A stretch of DNA of 64,000 bases, taken from assembly GCA_018343915.1 (NCBI GenBank), contig JABRWF010000003.1, positions 2,046,001 through 2,110,000 on the forward strand, read 5' to 3'. Of the stretch, positions 1-11,313 are shown in pieces. The position numbers and the translations under genes were made by a program. Source of the DNA: Agroathelia rolfsii (lineage: Eukaryota > Basidiomycota > Agaricomycetes > Amylocorticiales > Amylocorticiaceae). The notes below the pieces were generated by a model, which was not told the origin of the DNA, did no database searches, and worked only from the letters and a program-made list of their open reading frames with translations. Position 1 is the stretch's first letter. Every line of letters starts with the position of its first letter.

Positions 1-2068
1 TATTGACTTGTGATGGGAGGATATCAACTGGCAGACAGAATCAGGATCTTTTTCATGGAGATAATCATCTCTGTCGTACTATGAGAGAAGAATTCGCGGA
101 ACATGAAGGTATGGTAAGACTCGGGATGATCTTGCGGAAGGCCAACGTATTCATCCATATTGAAGGTAACAACATGCTTGAACCTTTTTGTATGTGATTA
201 GATTGTTTTACGAAAATAGAGCGTGTGAGGCTGTAATTACGAGAGTTTGCCTTCATTGACAAGTTTTATCAGTGCCTTGTATGTTGGGATCGGTGATGAT
301 CCAGTAGGCAGACCCAGTACAAATGGCTTCTCTGCTGTGGGTGCGAAGTCATTAATCCTGCGAATAGTCGATTTAAATCAGAAGCGCCGTATAATCCGTT
401 TAGATTAACCTACCGCTTGGATATGTAGTTGGCAATATAATCTCCAACAGCTTGGGGATCGTCTCGGATGATCAAACCTGAAGGCAGTAAATTAGAGCCA
501 GTCAAGTTGTCATCGGAAGCGTTGGACACATACGCATATTTATATGTAGAAACTGGTAGTAGGCGATGGGCTTGAAGATAAGACCCGAAGGAGCGTTGGA
601 AGAGGGCACCGACGGGGGATGAGCCTACTTATCCATCTGAGGATCCGACGCTCCGAGAACAAAAAGATTGATTGGGAATGCACCTAAACTACAATGGACG
701 TAAGAAATATTCACATGTCCCTTGGCTTTTTTGACGCACGCGGGTGGTCCTGGTGGTCCCCGATAGAGTTTATGCTCTCACCAACGTGCAGCACTACTCG
801 AGCCGAGGAAACCAAACCTAGCCGAGGAAATGCCATACGGCTTCTGAGGTTGCCAGTGTGACGAGAGTCCGAAGATGGCAAAGTATAGTCTGGGCTCAGA
901 ACGGCTTTGCGATTATCGATAATATAGATTTGATATCTCAATTTACGAAGGTTCCTCGACCACAAAACCAGTCAAGGAAACCAGCGCATCATGACGCATG
1001 ATGGACCTCGATGAATATCGATGAGACACTATATGCAAATAATGTTTAATGCCAGCTAATATTCGGATCTAACACAATCAATGCGGCTTGTGTCCCTTAT
1101 GGCCGGTAAAAGTGAAAGTTGTATCTGGTATTAGCTTAGTAGTGTTATTGCGCCTATTTTTTCGTGAATTTTATTGACGTCATAATCTCCTCTGCCGCCA
1201 GCAATGTTGGTGGATGCTCAAGCGATTTGCAGTGGTAGCCCTCTGATTAACCATATACAGCATAATGCAAGTCTAGATAAGCCCGGATCATCAGGGACAT
1301 TTAGGATCAAGAATGAAGATTCGGTTCAGAAGGCCAGTTATCAGCTCACGAATATGTGGGTGCACATTCTGTGTTTCAGGAGAAAAACCGAATTTATATG
1401 CATGGCGTGGATGCGCGCAATGATTTGTTGTGAATATGAAACAGAGTAAACAATCCCTATCATGCACCTCCCTCCAAGTGAATGTATATGCATGCGCAAG
1501 TGATGGAATAGGTTGAAATTTTGAAGGCATATACGCCATATACATGTAAGTGAATGTATGGGACAAGAGATATTTGGAAGTAGTCTGATAGACCAAACTT
1601 GTAGTTGGCAAGTATCCTCCGCTTAATTCGATCTAGACTCAGGGAGACGCAAGTAATGCATGAGCTGGAGGTATATTGAGGCAAAATTACAATGAGATTG
1701 GACTATCAGGTCAAAAGTAGTATCGAGTAAAATAATAGTGTTGGGCTAAATCAAGGACCAAATCTGTTCGCAGTAAAATCAAAGTAAAGAGAAATGTCAA
1801 CGCAAACCATTTGGGAATCATAGAGAGGATATGTTGTACAAATCAGTGCACAAACGGCATTCAACCCCGGCCCCTCCTGCCTCTCGTCGCCCGTCTTCCA
1901 CGGTCTCTACCTCGAGGATGGATGCTTGAATTTAAACGCTCATGGTTGCTGGCCCCAGGAGGTGACACCATAATATGGGACCCAGGCTTATTCACGAGGG
2001 CATCGGATCGTAATTTCCTATTTGCGACTTAACTTTACACGTCAAAAACCAACCAGGAGAAAAAATCC
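1..2068. other. Intergenic or unrecognised stretch
   Basis: No reading frame here gives a recognisable protein and none can be joined across plausible GT-AG introns into one. The longest frames (about 60-105 codons) have no familiar motif, and the overlapping ones on both strands look like chance. It is AT-rich in parts with scattered short repeats such as two copies of TAGTTGGCAA (near 427 and 1602). It may contain the far 3' flank of a gene lying left of the window. Confidence 0.5.
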
Positions 2069-2787
2069 TTACGAATTAAATCCATCGGACATCAATATAT
2101 CGACACTTCCGGTTTTTTGAATAACATTCGCAGAAGCACCCAGCCTTCCCACCAAGCTTGTGTCGCGTTGCCCCACGATACTCACGACCAGAATACGGCC
2201 ATCGGCGGATTGGTTGTTAAATTTCGCCACAGCCTTTGCGGCTGATTCCGAGTCTTTGTAGGAGACGCGTATGACTGGCGATTCACGCTTGTTGCTGTCC
2301 ATGGCCATGGCGTCAGTGATGGCTCCAGCTTGCCTAAAGACAGCCTAAGACCTGACTAAGATGACAATAGGTAAATTTGAGCTGGCCACACTCACTGCAA
2401 CATCCTCCGCACTTGTCCCTGGAGCTAGTCCACGTACTTCGACGATGTTACCTGTTGTCGCAGCGCCTTTGATGGAGAGTGACGCTTTGCGTGGTTCGCG
2501 GGCGTCTTGAAGGGCGCGTTGAATTAGATTGGATGAAGATGCTTGAGGGGTAGATGGAACACCAAGGCGAGTAGCAAGAGAATCATCGAAAAGATCATGT
2601 TTCCATTTCCCATCCGTGTCGCCTCGAGAGGGGCGAGTCCGGGCCTGTTGGCGATGAATATTAGACGTCGAAAAGTCACGAGGGCAAGACGGACATAAGG
2701 GCTGGAACGCAGTGCAGAAGACCTTCGCACAGGTCCGACTGAAGAATCCGAGTTAGGGAGGCCAAGTCGCTCGAGTAATGAAGCCAT
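2069..2787 (-). CDS. Small RNA-binding protein with one RRM
   Basis: Three exons fit: 2787..2695, 2644..2396 and 2344..2069, with 50-51 bp GT-AG introns. The product is about 205 residues. The N-terminal 85 residues are basic, Ser/Arg-rich and probably disordered. The remainder reads as a single RRM: beta1 with VEVRGLAPGTSAEDV, the helix AAVFRQAGAITDA, a middle strand with PVIRVSYKDSESAAKAV and then FNNQSADGRILVVSIV as the last helix and strand. The second intron cuts the first RRM helix at DVA/AVF. The RNP1 aromatic positions are weak (VIRVSY), so RNA binding is inferred from the fold. It is divergent from NOP14 over a 455-bp promoter. It resembles small nuclear RRM proteins of the Yra1/ALYREF kind, but I cannot assign an orthologue. 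An in-frame upstream ATG at 2859 would add 24 residues; 2787 is preferred because the extra residues look non-coding. Confidence 0.75.
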
Positions 2788-3242
2788 AACCACGGTACTG
2801 TAGAGAAAGTTGGCCGGTGGTCCAGTTCTGAAACCAAAATGCACAGCAGTCACTGACACTGGCCACCAGCCACTACAACGCGCTCTTTACGTAATCATAA
2901 CATCCGATCCTGCGTCACGTGCACTTTTTTAAATATGTATTTATATACTGCATTAATATGTATTGTAATAAACCGCAGTGTAGGAGATGTGTATGCTAGG
3001 GCGGTAGGACAAATGCAGCGTGCATGGACGTCAGAGTAATTAAGCGTGGGACTCTATTCTAAGTAATCCGTCCGTTGTGTTGAGTAGTATCTAAGAGAGA
3101 AGAAATCAATCTAATGGGAAGGGTAATCAGCGTGTGATGATTGCGTTGCTGATCACGTGTTACTAATCAAAAAAGTATTGATCACGTGCACACAATTTCT
3201 CATTTGCGTCCGCGCTCGGACTGTCGATGCACTAAATTCAAC
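2788..3242. promoter_or_regulatory. Divergent promoter with three CACGTG boxes
   Basis: This 455-bp stretch separates the start codons of the RRM gene (minus) and NOP14 (plus). It contains three perfect CACGTG palindromes at 2916-2921, 3154-3159 and 3183-3188. The last two share the longer core GATCACGTG and lie 29 bp apart. CACGTG is the E-box bound by bHLH factors such as Cbf1 and Pho4. A role in co-regulation of the two RNA-related genes is inference. Confidence 0.55.
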
Positions 3243-6223
3243 ATGCCTTCGCAACTCACTCAGCTTAAATCGGCCCTCTCAAAAGCGGGTATTACTGCAC
3301 ATTCAAGCGACAAAAATAATAAAAGAAAAAGAAATGGCTCATCCCAGGACAACGACCGAGAAAAGAAAGCAGCTCGGTTGAACGAAATCCATCGCAAACT
3401 AAACCCCTTCGATGTGAAGGTTACGAAGCTGAAGCATGATGTAATTGGAAGAAAAATCAAGGGTATTGGTGGACAGCCCGCAAAGAGCAAACAAGCAGGA
3501 CTTGATCAGGCTAGTTTTTCTTGTATTTTATGGACCGAGTTTGCTTTATCTTCGTCTAAACATTCTTCCTCCAGAGGAAGAAAACACTTCTCAAAGAGTT
3601 CGAGCAAAAAAACCATGCTGGCGGCTTCATTGATCGTCGCTTTGGAGAGAACGATCCCACTATGTCTTTGGAGGAGCGCATGCTGGAACGGTTCACGAAA
3701 GAGCGGCAAAGAAACTCACGTGGAGGAGCCATGTTTAATCTCGAGGACGAGGATGAGCTCACACATTACGGGCAATCACTATCAAAACTGGACGATTTTG
3801 ATGACGCCGGACTTGGGATATCTAGCGATCAAGAGGAAGATAATGGTTTGGCAGGTATATATACTTTCCTCTCACTCCCGGAGCTACATTATAACCTGGA
3901 CATATGAACAGGTCAACTAGGAGCTGATATTATTTCCCAGGAACATTTCGGTGGGTTCGACCAGGAAGTCAATGATGAATCGGAGCCAGTATGTTCCAAG
4001 CGCCCCCAGCATGAATTGCACTCTTACGCTTTATAGACAAGGAAAAAATCTAAAGCTGAGGTCATGGCAGAGGTGATAGCGAAGAGTAAAGAACACAAGG
4101 TGAGTTTGCTTTTTAAACGCTTTTCCGTTCATTCTTCTTAGCCTTATTTAGCTTCTTCGTCAAGCCGAACGCGAGCAAGAAGAAAAACTACGCATGAAGC
4201 TAGATGCCGATTTCGACTCACTTCGTTCCTTGCTTTACACCCCTTCTCTGGCATCTGTCGTGGACCGAAATCGAAAATCAGAATTTACCTCCATCGATCC
4301 CCAAGAACCCCCGACAGAAAAGCTGAACTCCGTTGCGGACGAGACATACGACAGGCATGTTCGAGAGCTTGCTTTTGATCAACGCGCAAAACCGAAGGAT
4401 CGAACGAAGACGGAAGAGGAGATTGCCTTGGAAGAGAAAGAAGCTCTCGAAGCGGCCGAGAGAAACAGAAGAAGAAGAATGCTGGGTGAAGCAGAAGATA
4501 GTGAACAGGAGGAAGGCGGTAAGGGCTCACGCAACAGAAGGAGGGTTAGAGGGGGCGACGATCTGGAAGATGATTTCATGGACCAATCTAGTGATGATTA
4601 TAATCTGGGAGAAGGACTGGGCTCTGCTGGAGACGAAGGATCAGAAATTGGAGCGGGTAGCTCGCAGCCTGAAGACCTAGATATCGATGAGCAAAGCTTA
4701 ACTTTGCAGGAACTTGTTAGCCCCGACAAGGCTTCTCCAGGCTTGGTTAAATCTGAAAAAACACGAGAGCTGCCATTTACCTTCCCATGTCCATCCAATC
4801 ACGCCGAATTTCTCGATATAGTTCAAGATATTTCCGACAAAGACGTGCCCATTGTAGTGAAACGCATTAGGACTCTATATCATCCCAGCCTTGCTCCTGG
4901 AAACAAGCAAAAGATGGAGGTGTGTATCACCGCAACTTTAGTTTTTCTATGTCTTATTTTAATCTTCTACAGGCTCTGACTACGATATTAATCGATCATG
5001 CCATTTACATTGCATCACGAGAAGATTCGCGGTTTGACCTCCTCTCTGCCTTAATACCTGATATCGTTACTCTGACTAAAACGCATGCCATCACCTCCGC
5101 AGCCTCATTTGTGGAGAAATTGGCATTTATGCACAAAAATCTAAAACGTGGTCTTGCCGTTGGCCCTCTTTCTTCTGCGGCCAAAACGTGGCCTGGCACT
5201 GCCGAGCTTACACTTCTGCGTCTGATTGGAGCAATATGGCCGTCGTCTGATTTAAATCACGCTGTAATTACCCCGGCTAGGTTGTTAATGGCTGCGTATC
5301 TTGGCCTTTGCCGTGTCAGATCACTGCAGGATTTATCCAATGGCCTTTTCCTTTCAACACTATTCTTGCAGTACGAACAACTGTCTCAACGTTACGTCCC
5401 AGAGGTTCTGAATTTCGTAGTAAACGCAATCCTTCACCTCTCACCCCATCAATTCGAAGGCATCGACAAACTTCCAGGCAACTTCCCGTCACCAGATTTC
5501 TCACCAGATTTGTATCGTCTCTTAGCCCTCAACAGCCGCTCTCCTGACTTGGAAATCCGAAAATGCAACTTGACCAAAGGACTTCTTTCTGATGATGATA
5601 GCCAAGTCAAGGTCGACCTGCTAGGACTATCGCTAAATCTACTATCTAGATTTGTTGAACTGTACAAGGGCTTGGACGCTTTCGCCGAAATCTTCCAGCC
5701 CATTCAGGATATCCTAGAGGGTATCAAGATAAAAAAGCTGCCCCCTAGTTTACAGGTAAACTTTCACTACGATTTACGCCCTTCCGCACATTAACTCAAT
5801 CTGATTCTCCAGAACCGTTACAGTACGGTTGCTTCTACGTTATCTCGACTCCTAAAATTCTCCACGCAATCACGAAAGCCACTGCTCCTCCAAGCGCATA
5901 AACCTATACCCATTGCATCGTATATTCCTAAATTTGATTCCTCCACATCATCATATTTGCGAAAGCAGGACCCTGACACTGAACGCAATCAAGCCGCCAA
6001 GTTACGGAATCAATACAAACAAGAGCGAAAAGGTGCTATTCGGGAATTGCGCAAGGATGCCCGCTTCCTTGCAAGTGTAGAGCAACAAAGGCAGAAGGAG
6101 AAGGATCAAGAATATAGGAATATCATGAACAAGAAGTTTGCTTCCATTGAAGGAGAAAGGGCGGAACAAAAAGCTATGGAGAGGGAGAAAAACAAAGAGA
6201 AACGAAGGGCAGGAACAAAATAA
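3243..6223 (+). CDS. NOP14: Nucleolar complex protein 14 (SSU processome)
   Basis: Nop14 is a nucleolar scaffold of the small-subunit processome needed for 18S rRNA maturation and 40S assembly. Exons: 3243..3509, 3575..3854, 3912..3988, 4037..4099, 4152..4919, 4973..5755, 5813..6223, giving about 880 residues, the family's usual size. Family landmarks in order are [19 protein letters not shown] near residue 60, [20 protein letters not shown] (about 120-140), a [13 protein letters not shown] block, [16 protein letters not shown], the charged acidic/basic middle, [15 protein letters not shown], and the highly basic coiled tail ending KEKRRAGTK, typical of nucleolar targeting. The first intron appears to be GC-AG (donor GCTAGT). 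The ATG at 3243 is chosen because it starts the conserved block; an upstream in-frame ATG at 3186 exists. NOP14 identity is firm. Confidence 0.93.
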
Positions 6224-6439
6224 GGATTAGGTCAAAATACATTATACTAGATCCGGATACTAGCTCTGGGTTCGACCACCATAGTGTATTCTACTAGCAT
6301 TACGTTTACATAATTGGTATGGCCTGACGCTACTTGATTTACTGGACTTACTTCGCTAATTATCGGTCTTGATTTTGTTCATCATTATTTGTTTCATCTG
6401 GCCCATGAACACCTTCTCAACCCTCCAGATCTTTCACCT

Positions 6440-7187
6440 ATGTCGCACACCTCTTTACTCTCTAGCTCAGATATCAAATATATAGTTCGGATAACAACCT
6501 GCTTACTGCATAACCAGGGTCTCGAATCCTGTCTCTTCGGAAGTGCTGCTGGCATGATACATGGCACATCGCGATGCCCGAATGTACTTTAGGCCAATCC
6601 AACCCTTACTTCCTACTATTGCTCATACACATATTCCCCCTCAGGATGTTGATATGATCGTACTAGCGGATGATTTGGATGCAGAAGAAATAAAGCAATT
6701 ATTAGTGGATAACGATCGTCGCTTTTATACTGTCCCGTCGACCAATCCTCGCAACACTTATGAGGTATTATGGTTCGACCTCGCCCAGAGACGAGGGAGC
6801 TCGGTCAAAAAGACATGCAAAGTCGATATCGTCGTTCCTGGGACACTCGGGATCCCGGATATTCCTATACGTCTCATAGAATACGATGAGACGTTCAGCA
6901 TGCCTGTGCTTCCGTTGGAACCCCTTATCTTGCTAAAGCTCAAAGGATGGCATGATCATCATCTTTCGCAGCGATCTGATTTTCAAGAAAAACAGTATGA
7001 TGATATTCAAGATCTTGAGGAGTTGATTGACTTTGCATTGCAAGAGGGTATTGCTATCGAGAGGAATACCTGGTTACCCGATTGGTTCTGTAGAGCTGCC
7101 TTTCGGCGCTTTCTTGATTTTATCGCTATATATCCTGATGTTGAAGGCGCATGGCGCGAATTCGGTATCGCAAACTGTCAGCGTTAG
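6440..7187 (+). CDS. Nucleotidyltransferase-fold protein
   Basis: Two exons, 6440..6583 and 6645..7187, give about 228 residues. The start is the first ATG of the frame (MSHTSLL). The key signature is FGSAAG followed 11 residues later, across the intron, by DVDMIVLADD: the GS plus D-x-D motif of the DNA polymerase beta-like nucleotidyltransferase superfamily. A further CKVDIVVPG supplies the third acidic strand. The later stretch LPLEPLILLKLKGWHDH matches the helix that often follows in AbiEii/MNT-like and related standalone enzymes. The C-terminal 80 residues are helical with no motif I know. Substrate is unknown; tRNA, small molecules or protein AMPylation are all possible for the fold. It sits tandem behind NOP14 with 216 bp between stop and start. 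Confidence 0.7.
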
Positions 7188-8010
7188 CTTTATTTTTATG
7201 CATGGCGAATGAATCGATGATCAACCAACGAATCAGATCAATGAGCAAAGTATGTATTGTACTACAGTATGCGCCAAAAGTCTGTCATACTTCTTATTTC
7301 TATATATTTTGCCTGTTTCCGCACCGTTTTGTCCCAAGTGAAAATTTGTATAGTAAATTATGAGTTTTCCCCATGAGTCGATAACCTCGATATTTCGTGG
7401 CTGGCTATTAACGTCCAAGAATTGCTATCGCCGTCAAAGGTGCTAGTGCTAAAAAAACCCAACTCTGCATATTTAACATGTCAGTATTTTTCTTATAAAC
7501 TAGGCCTACAGGTACGTTGAAATAAATAAAAACTCAAATTCACTAAGCCGGTTTTTCTGTAGTTTGACTAATTTGCTCAACAATGCCCAACCACAAGATC
7601 TTTTTTCCAATATAACATTATAAGTTTGCTTATAACACTCGAAATATGCTGTATAATTTTTTTTTTACCTAAACAAATCTAAATGGAAGTGGGAATGGGT
7701 GAACCCAAATGATAGACTTTTGGTACACTGTACTATTTACATTCTTCATATTGTCGGTATAGTATTTCGTTTGCGCTTGTAATTACTATTACATTCTTAT
7801 TTGAAGTGTGACCTAAGGCCCAACCAGCCTAATCACGTTTCGATAGGTATAACTTAAAAGTCATCCATTGCAGTACGCTTATCTGGATACAGCTGTCAGT
7901 TACAAACTCGAGGTATTCAACGCTCAGCTTTTATTGCATCTTTTAATCACATATCAGCATTATTAAAAGCAAACCTCCAAATAGATTAACCTGATTAGAC
8001 TGAAATCAAT
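7188..8010. other. Intergenic, AT-rich
   Basis: Between the nucleotidyltransferase-fold gene and the glycerate kinase gene. It is strongly AT-rich, with a run of T near 7658-7667, and holds no frame with coding character. It presumably contains the 3' UTR of the first gene and the promoter of the second. Confidence 0.5.
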
Positions 8011-9163
8011 ATGATGCACCCACCGGTTGCCAAAGAAATGTCTCAATTCATCCTAGAGAAGCTATCTGAACACAGGCAGTCCTCTGAATGTAACCCTGCC
8101 AAACTTCGTCCCCTGTTTGTTGGTGTACAAGGTCCTCAGGAAGGTTTATATCCCATTAACACAATTACATGTCCATGACAACATAAAACAGGGATCCGGA
8201 AAGACATTTTCGACAAGCTGGACAAAAACTATCTTATCCGAAGCACCACATTCTCTCTCGGTTGCTGTGATCTCAATAGATGATTTCTATCTACCGTATC
8301 ATGGCCTAAAAGCTCTCGCAGATGACCATCCCGACAATCCCCTTCTTCAGGGACGTGGTCAACCAGGAACCCACGATATCTCCTTGGCTATCAGCACCTT
8401 GAACTCATTGCGGGCGATCAACAATCAGGCAGAATCGGAGACAAAACCTGTTGAACTTCCTGTCTTTGACAAATCTCAATATTCCGGTTTTGGAGATAGA
8501 CTTCAACCAGGATCGGGACCCTTGATATCCGCGCCCGTGGATGTTGTGATACTCGAGGGATGGTTCATTGGCTTCTTGCCCACATCTGAAGATGTCATCG
8601 TCCAGAAATGGGAACAATCTCAAGTCGTTCCTGATTTGCAAGATCTCCCTGGGGAGGCATTCGACATGAGAAAGTACAGAGTTGAAAATATTCTGGAAAT
8701 CAACGGAAATCTCAAATACTACGTTGAATGCTGGTCCCTCTTGGATGCATTCATCCAGGTAGGTTTGAACATTTGTTAGGCTCCTCCGGACTAAACATAA
8801 GCTCGGCCATCGCTAGATCCGTCCTCCTGAGGCATCTCCCTATAAATACATTTACACATGGCGCTTGGAACAAGAGCACGCTATGAAGGCGAAAAATGGG
8901 GGCAAAGGTATGACAGACGAAGAAGTTCGCAGGTAACCTTTCTTTTGTCCTTCGTAATAATTAATATTCATGGTTGAACCTGATCCACGAATAGGTTTAT
9001 AGATCGTTACATTCCCGGCTATGTCTTTTTTTCTCCAGTTTCATACCCCTCTTTCGCTACATCCGAGAGCCAGGACGCTGCCCTATCCTACCAAGCCCCT
9101 GGAAGCAGGATGGTAATTACTATTGGTCGAGATCGGGAAATTTTGACCACATCAGTGCTTTGA
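8011..9163 (+). CDS. D-glycerate 3-kinase (GLYK/Tda10 type)
   Basis: A P-loop kinase related to uridine kinase that phosphorylates D-glycerate to 3-phosphoglycerate, closing the photorespiratory and serine-degradation routes. Exons 8011..8139, 8192..8758, 8817..8932 and 8995..9163 give about 326 residues. Landmarks are the Walker A motif VGVQGPQ/GSGKT (residues about 37-49), ISIDDFYLPY (Walker B-like, near 80), the glycerate-kinase signature GRGQPGTHD, LPVFDKSQYSG, and VVILEGWFIGF. The C-terminal half has YTWRLEQEHAM and the conserved DRYIPGY. The intron that splits the P-loop has no GT donor: the sequence after CAG is GAAGGT, as if the T of a GTAAGG donor were missing. Everything else is intact, so the gene is probably functional if that junction is spliced. 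Identity is confident; the first junction is not. Confidence 0.88.
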
Positions 9164-9545
9164 AGCATTCACACTCATCTACCCATATTTGCATATGGCA
9201 AGGACCCGAATGTAAACGTAATGTAGAAGAAAAATGATATGTATGATGAACAAGACGAGGATGCGTCGACATTTCGAAGTTATTTAAAATATTTTATATG
9301 CCAGAGCGATATCATGAATCACCCTGCCTCTACGAACATTTTCCTTACAAACGTCATTGCGACGCTCATGTTGTTATCAGGTGCTTTTTATTATATGCAT
9401 GAAATACAGTATCAGGCTGTATTACAGGAGTTATCAATACAGAAAGACGTGATTGTCATGAAGTTCATCAGTGGAGCTCATAGCCCCAAGTTTCGGCATC
9501 GCGCATGGCACGAGCGACGAGGGGTCCCTAGATGAATGCAGACCA
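9164..9545. other. Convergent intergenic spacer
   Basis: This 382-bp spacer lies between the 3' ends of the glycerate kinase (plus) and the secreted protein (minus). An ATG frame at 9239-9535 (98 codons, with one hydrophobic stretch) lies here but has no homology I recognise and is probably UTR. No terminator-like structure was identified. Confidence 0.4.
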
Positions 9546-10305
9546 TCAGTACAAGCTCAAGGAGGCAGCAATACTAGTAGCAATACAAACCCCAAGCTTC
9601 CTCTTGTTCTTGCTTTTGTTTTTGCATGTCTTTTCCTTGACAGCACTTGAACTTGATGTCGGAGTGGATGCTGTCTCTGTGTCACTGGTAGTCGCGACAG
9701 ATGATGCTGCTTGACGAATGACGACGCAATTGCCAAACCCAGCAGTAGTGACAAAGGACGCGAGGCAGAGATCCTTAGTCTTGCCACCGGTGCAATCAAT
9801 ACCCCTCGAGAGGGTGGCAAGTAGCTGTTGTGATCCGGTAGCGTTTGGATTCTACTCATAGGATAAGAGATAATGACGCGTGATTACGATAGAATCAATC
9901 TCTTACGCCATCGCCGTTCTGCGTCAGGTTGGCCTGCAAGGTGAAGTTCTTCCCAGTTCCAGTGGGATCAATCAGGAGCTTAGCAATCTCCCTAGAGCCG
10001 TCCTCGCCACTACCATAAAGTAATCAGTTATCCGAAACAAAGCAGTGATAAGTTACCACCTACCCATTGAAATTGATGATTGTGGTAGCGAAGGTGCCGT
10101 TGGCCGCAGCCACTGAGGCATGGGAAGAATCAAAATTGCTTGCAATATTGATATTGCCGCATTCCGCATTAGCGGAGGGGCGCTGTACATCCGATCGAGC
10201 GGGAGTACCAGAAATACCGAGAGCAGGGGCAATTGCAGCATGAGCAGACACATGGAGGACCAGCCCCAAAACGAAAACCGATGGAGTAAAGATGGCCGCA
10301 AACAT
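9546..10305 (-). CDS. Secreted Egh16/GAS1-like protein
   Basis: Exons 10305..10064, 10009..9907 and 9851..9546 give about 216 residues. The N-terminus has a hydrophobic signal peptide ending near AHA (about residue 22). The mature start (IAPALGISGTPARSDVQRPS), a Cys in AECGNINIAS, the middle DPTGTGKNFTLQANL and the final CTGGKTKDLCLASFVTTAGFGNC, with three to four cysteines for disulfides, resemble secreted fungal proteins annotated as Egh16-, GAS1- or MAS3-like. Those were described from appressoria, but the relatives are widespread in saprotrophs, so no virulence role is implied. The tail is Thr/Ser-rich, then Lys-rich, then a short hydrophobic segment ending LSLY, which could be a GPI or membrane-anchoring signal. 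Function is unknown; the family label is tentative. Confidence 0.62.
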
Positions 10306-11313
10306 GACTAATGCTTGATTAAATTAAAGGGAACAGAGGTGTTCGTTGGCGTGTCGTCTAAGTTGCGAAAAAAGGTGTCGTAAGATAATGAAGAGGAACC
10401 GGCCTCTGAAACTAAAAGAAAAATTGGCAAGAGAAGAACAGGGAGAGCGTCAACGGTGTGTCTTGGGGTGATCGAGAGAGCTATATGCTTATTCTTTATA
10501 GTGCAGCGGAGATCATCATGGTCCATGGACGCTTTGTAGCCGCTTTCATTGTTCAAGAGATATGTCATGTCCCGGTGTTTCCATTGTATTGTCAACAACA
10601 ATAATATATGAAATCATGAAATCAATGTAGGTGGATGACATAATCCCATATTGTTCAGTTCAGTTCAGCCGAAAAACAAGGCGCACGCTATTGCATGTGG
10701 AACACTATCGTACCACTTCGACTATTTCTCTCCCATTTTAGTCACCGCCCAAAGCCAGAATATCCCCTGGCTTTAAATAAATTAACCAAAAAAAAATGCT
10801 ATGCACGTGACTGACAGGGGTTTTGATCCCGAAGTTGGGCTCCGCATGGCAACTTTAGAAGCTGGCGTTAGGTAGTGACGGTGTAAATTTGCCGTGGCGC
10901 CCATTTAGTGCATTTTCATTTTCAAAAATAATTCAGTAGGAATTAGCAATACCATTGCCCGCCAAGGCTCCCAGATTATCAGGTAGTGTGCAGGATAGAC
11001 TACTGAGCAGATTATCAGACAGACGGTCATGGCAGCGAGTGAACGGTCTGCGACTCGCTCCAAGTCGACTGCGCATCACTAACACGGGCTGGCACAGAGA
11101 TTACACGCATAGGGAATATCTGAAATTGGTATGATGTTGCTAAAAATGTAATGGTGTTTTATTTATTCCGTTGTTTATATCGGCACTCGCAGCCCGAGCA
11201 ACACATTCATACCTCTCCGTCTCTGCCTTCCATCACCGCGCAGGACGTTCCCTCTCTCGCTGGGCTGCTTTTACTCTACTCCCTCCAATCCTTACGGCTG
11301 ACCTTCGAGCATA
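10306..11313. promoter_or_regulatory. Divergent promoter region
   Basis: About 1 kb separates the start codons of the secreted protein (minus) and the GH72 gene (plus), both encoding cell-surface products. It contains one CACGTG at 10804-10809 and a C/T-rich stretch before the GH72 start (about 11200-11290), typical of fungal 5' leaders. No coding frame was recognised. Confidence 0.4.

Noticed and set aside
9239..9535. 98-codon frame with one hydrophobic stretch after the glycerate kinase stop
   Set aside because: No recognisable motif, no support from splice structure, and it lies where a 3' UTR is expected.
9546..10305. Calling the secreted protein a virulence effector
   Set aside because: Egh16/GAS1-like proteins also occur in saprotrophs; sequence alone gives no evidence of a host role.
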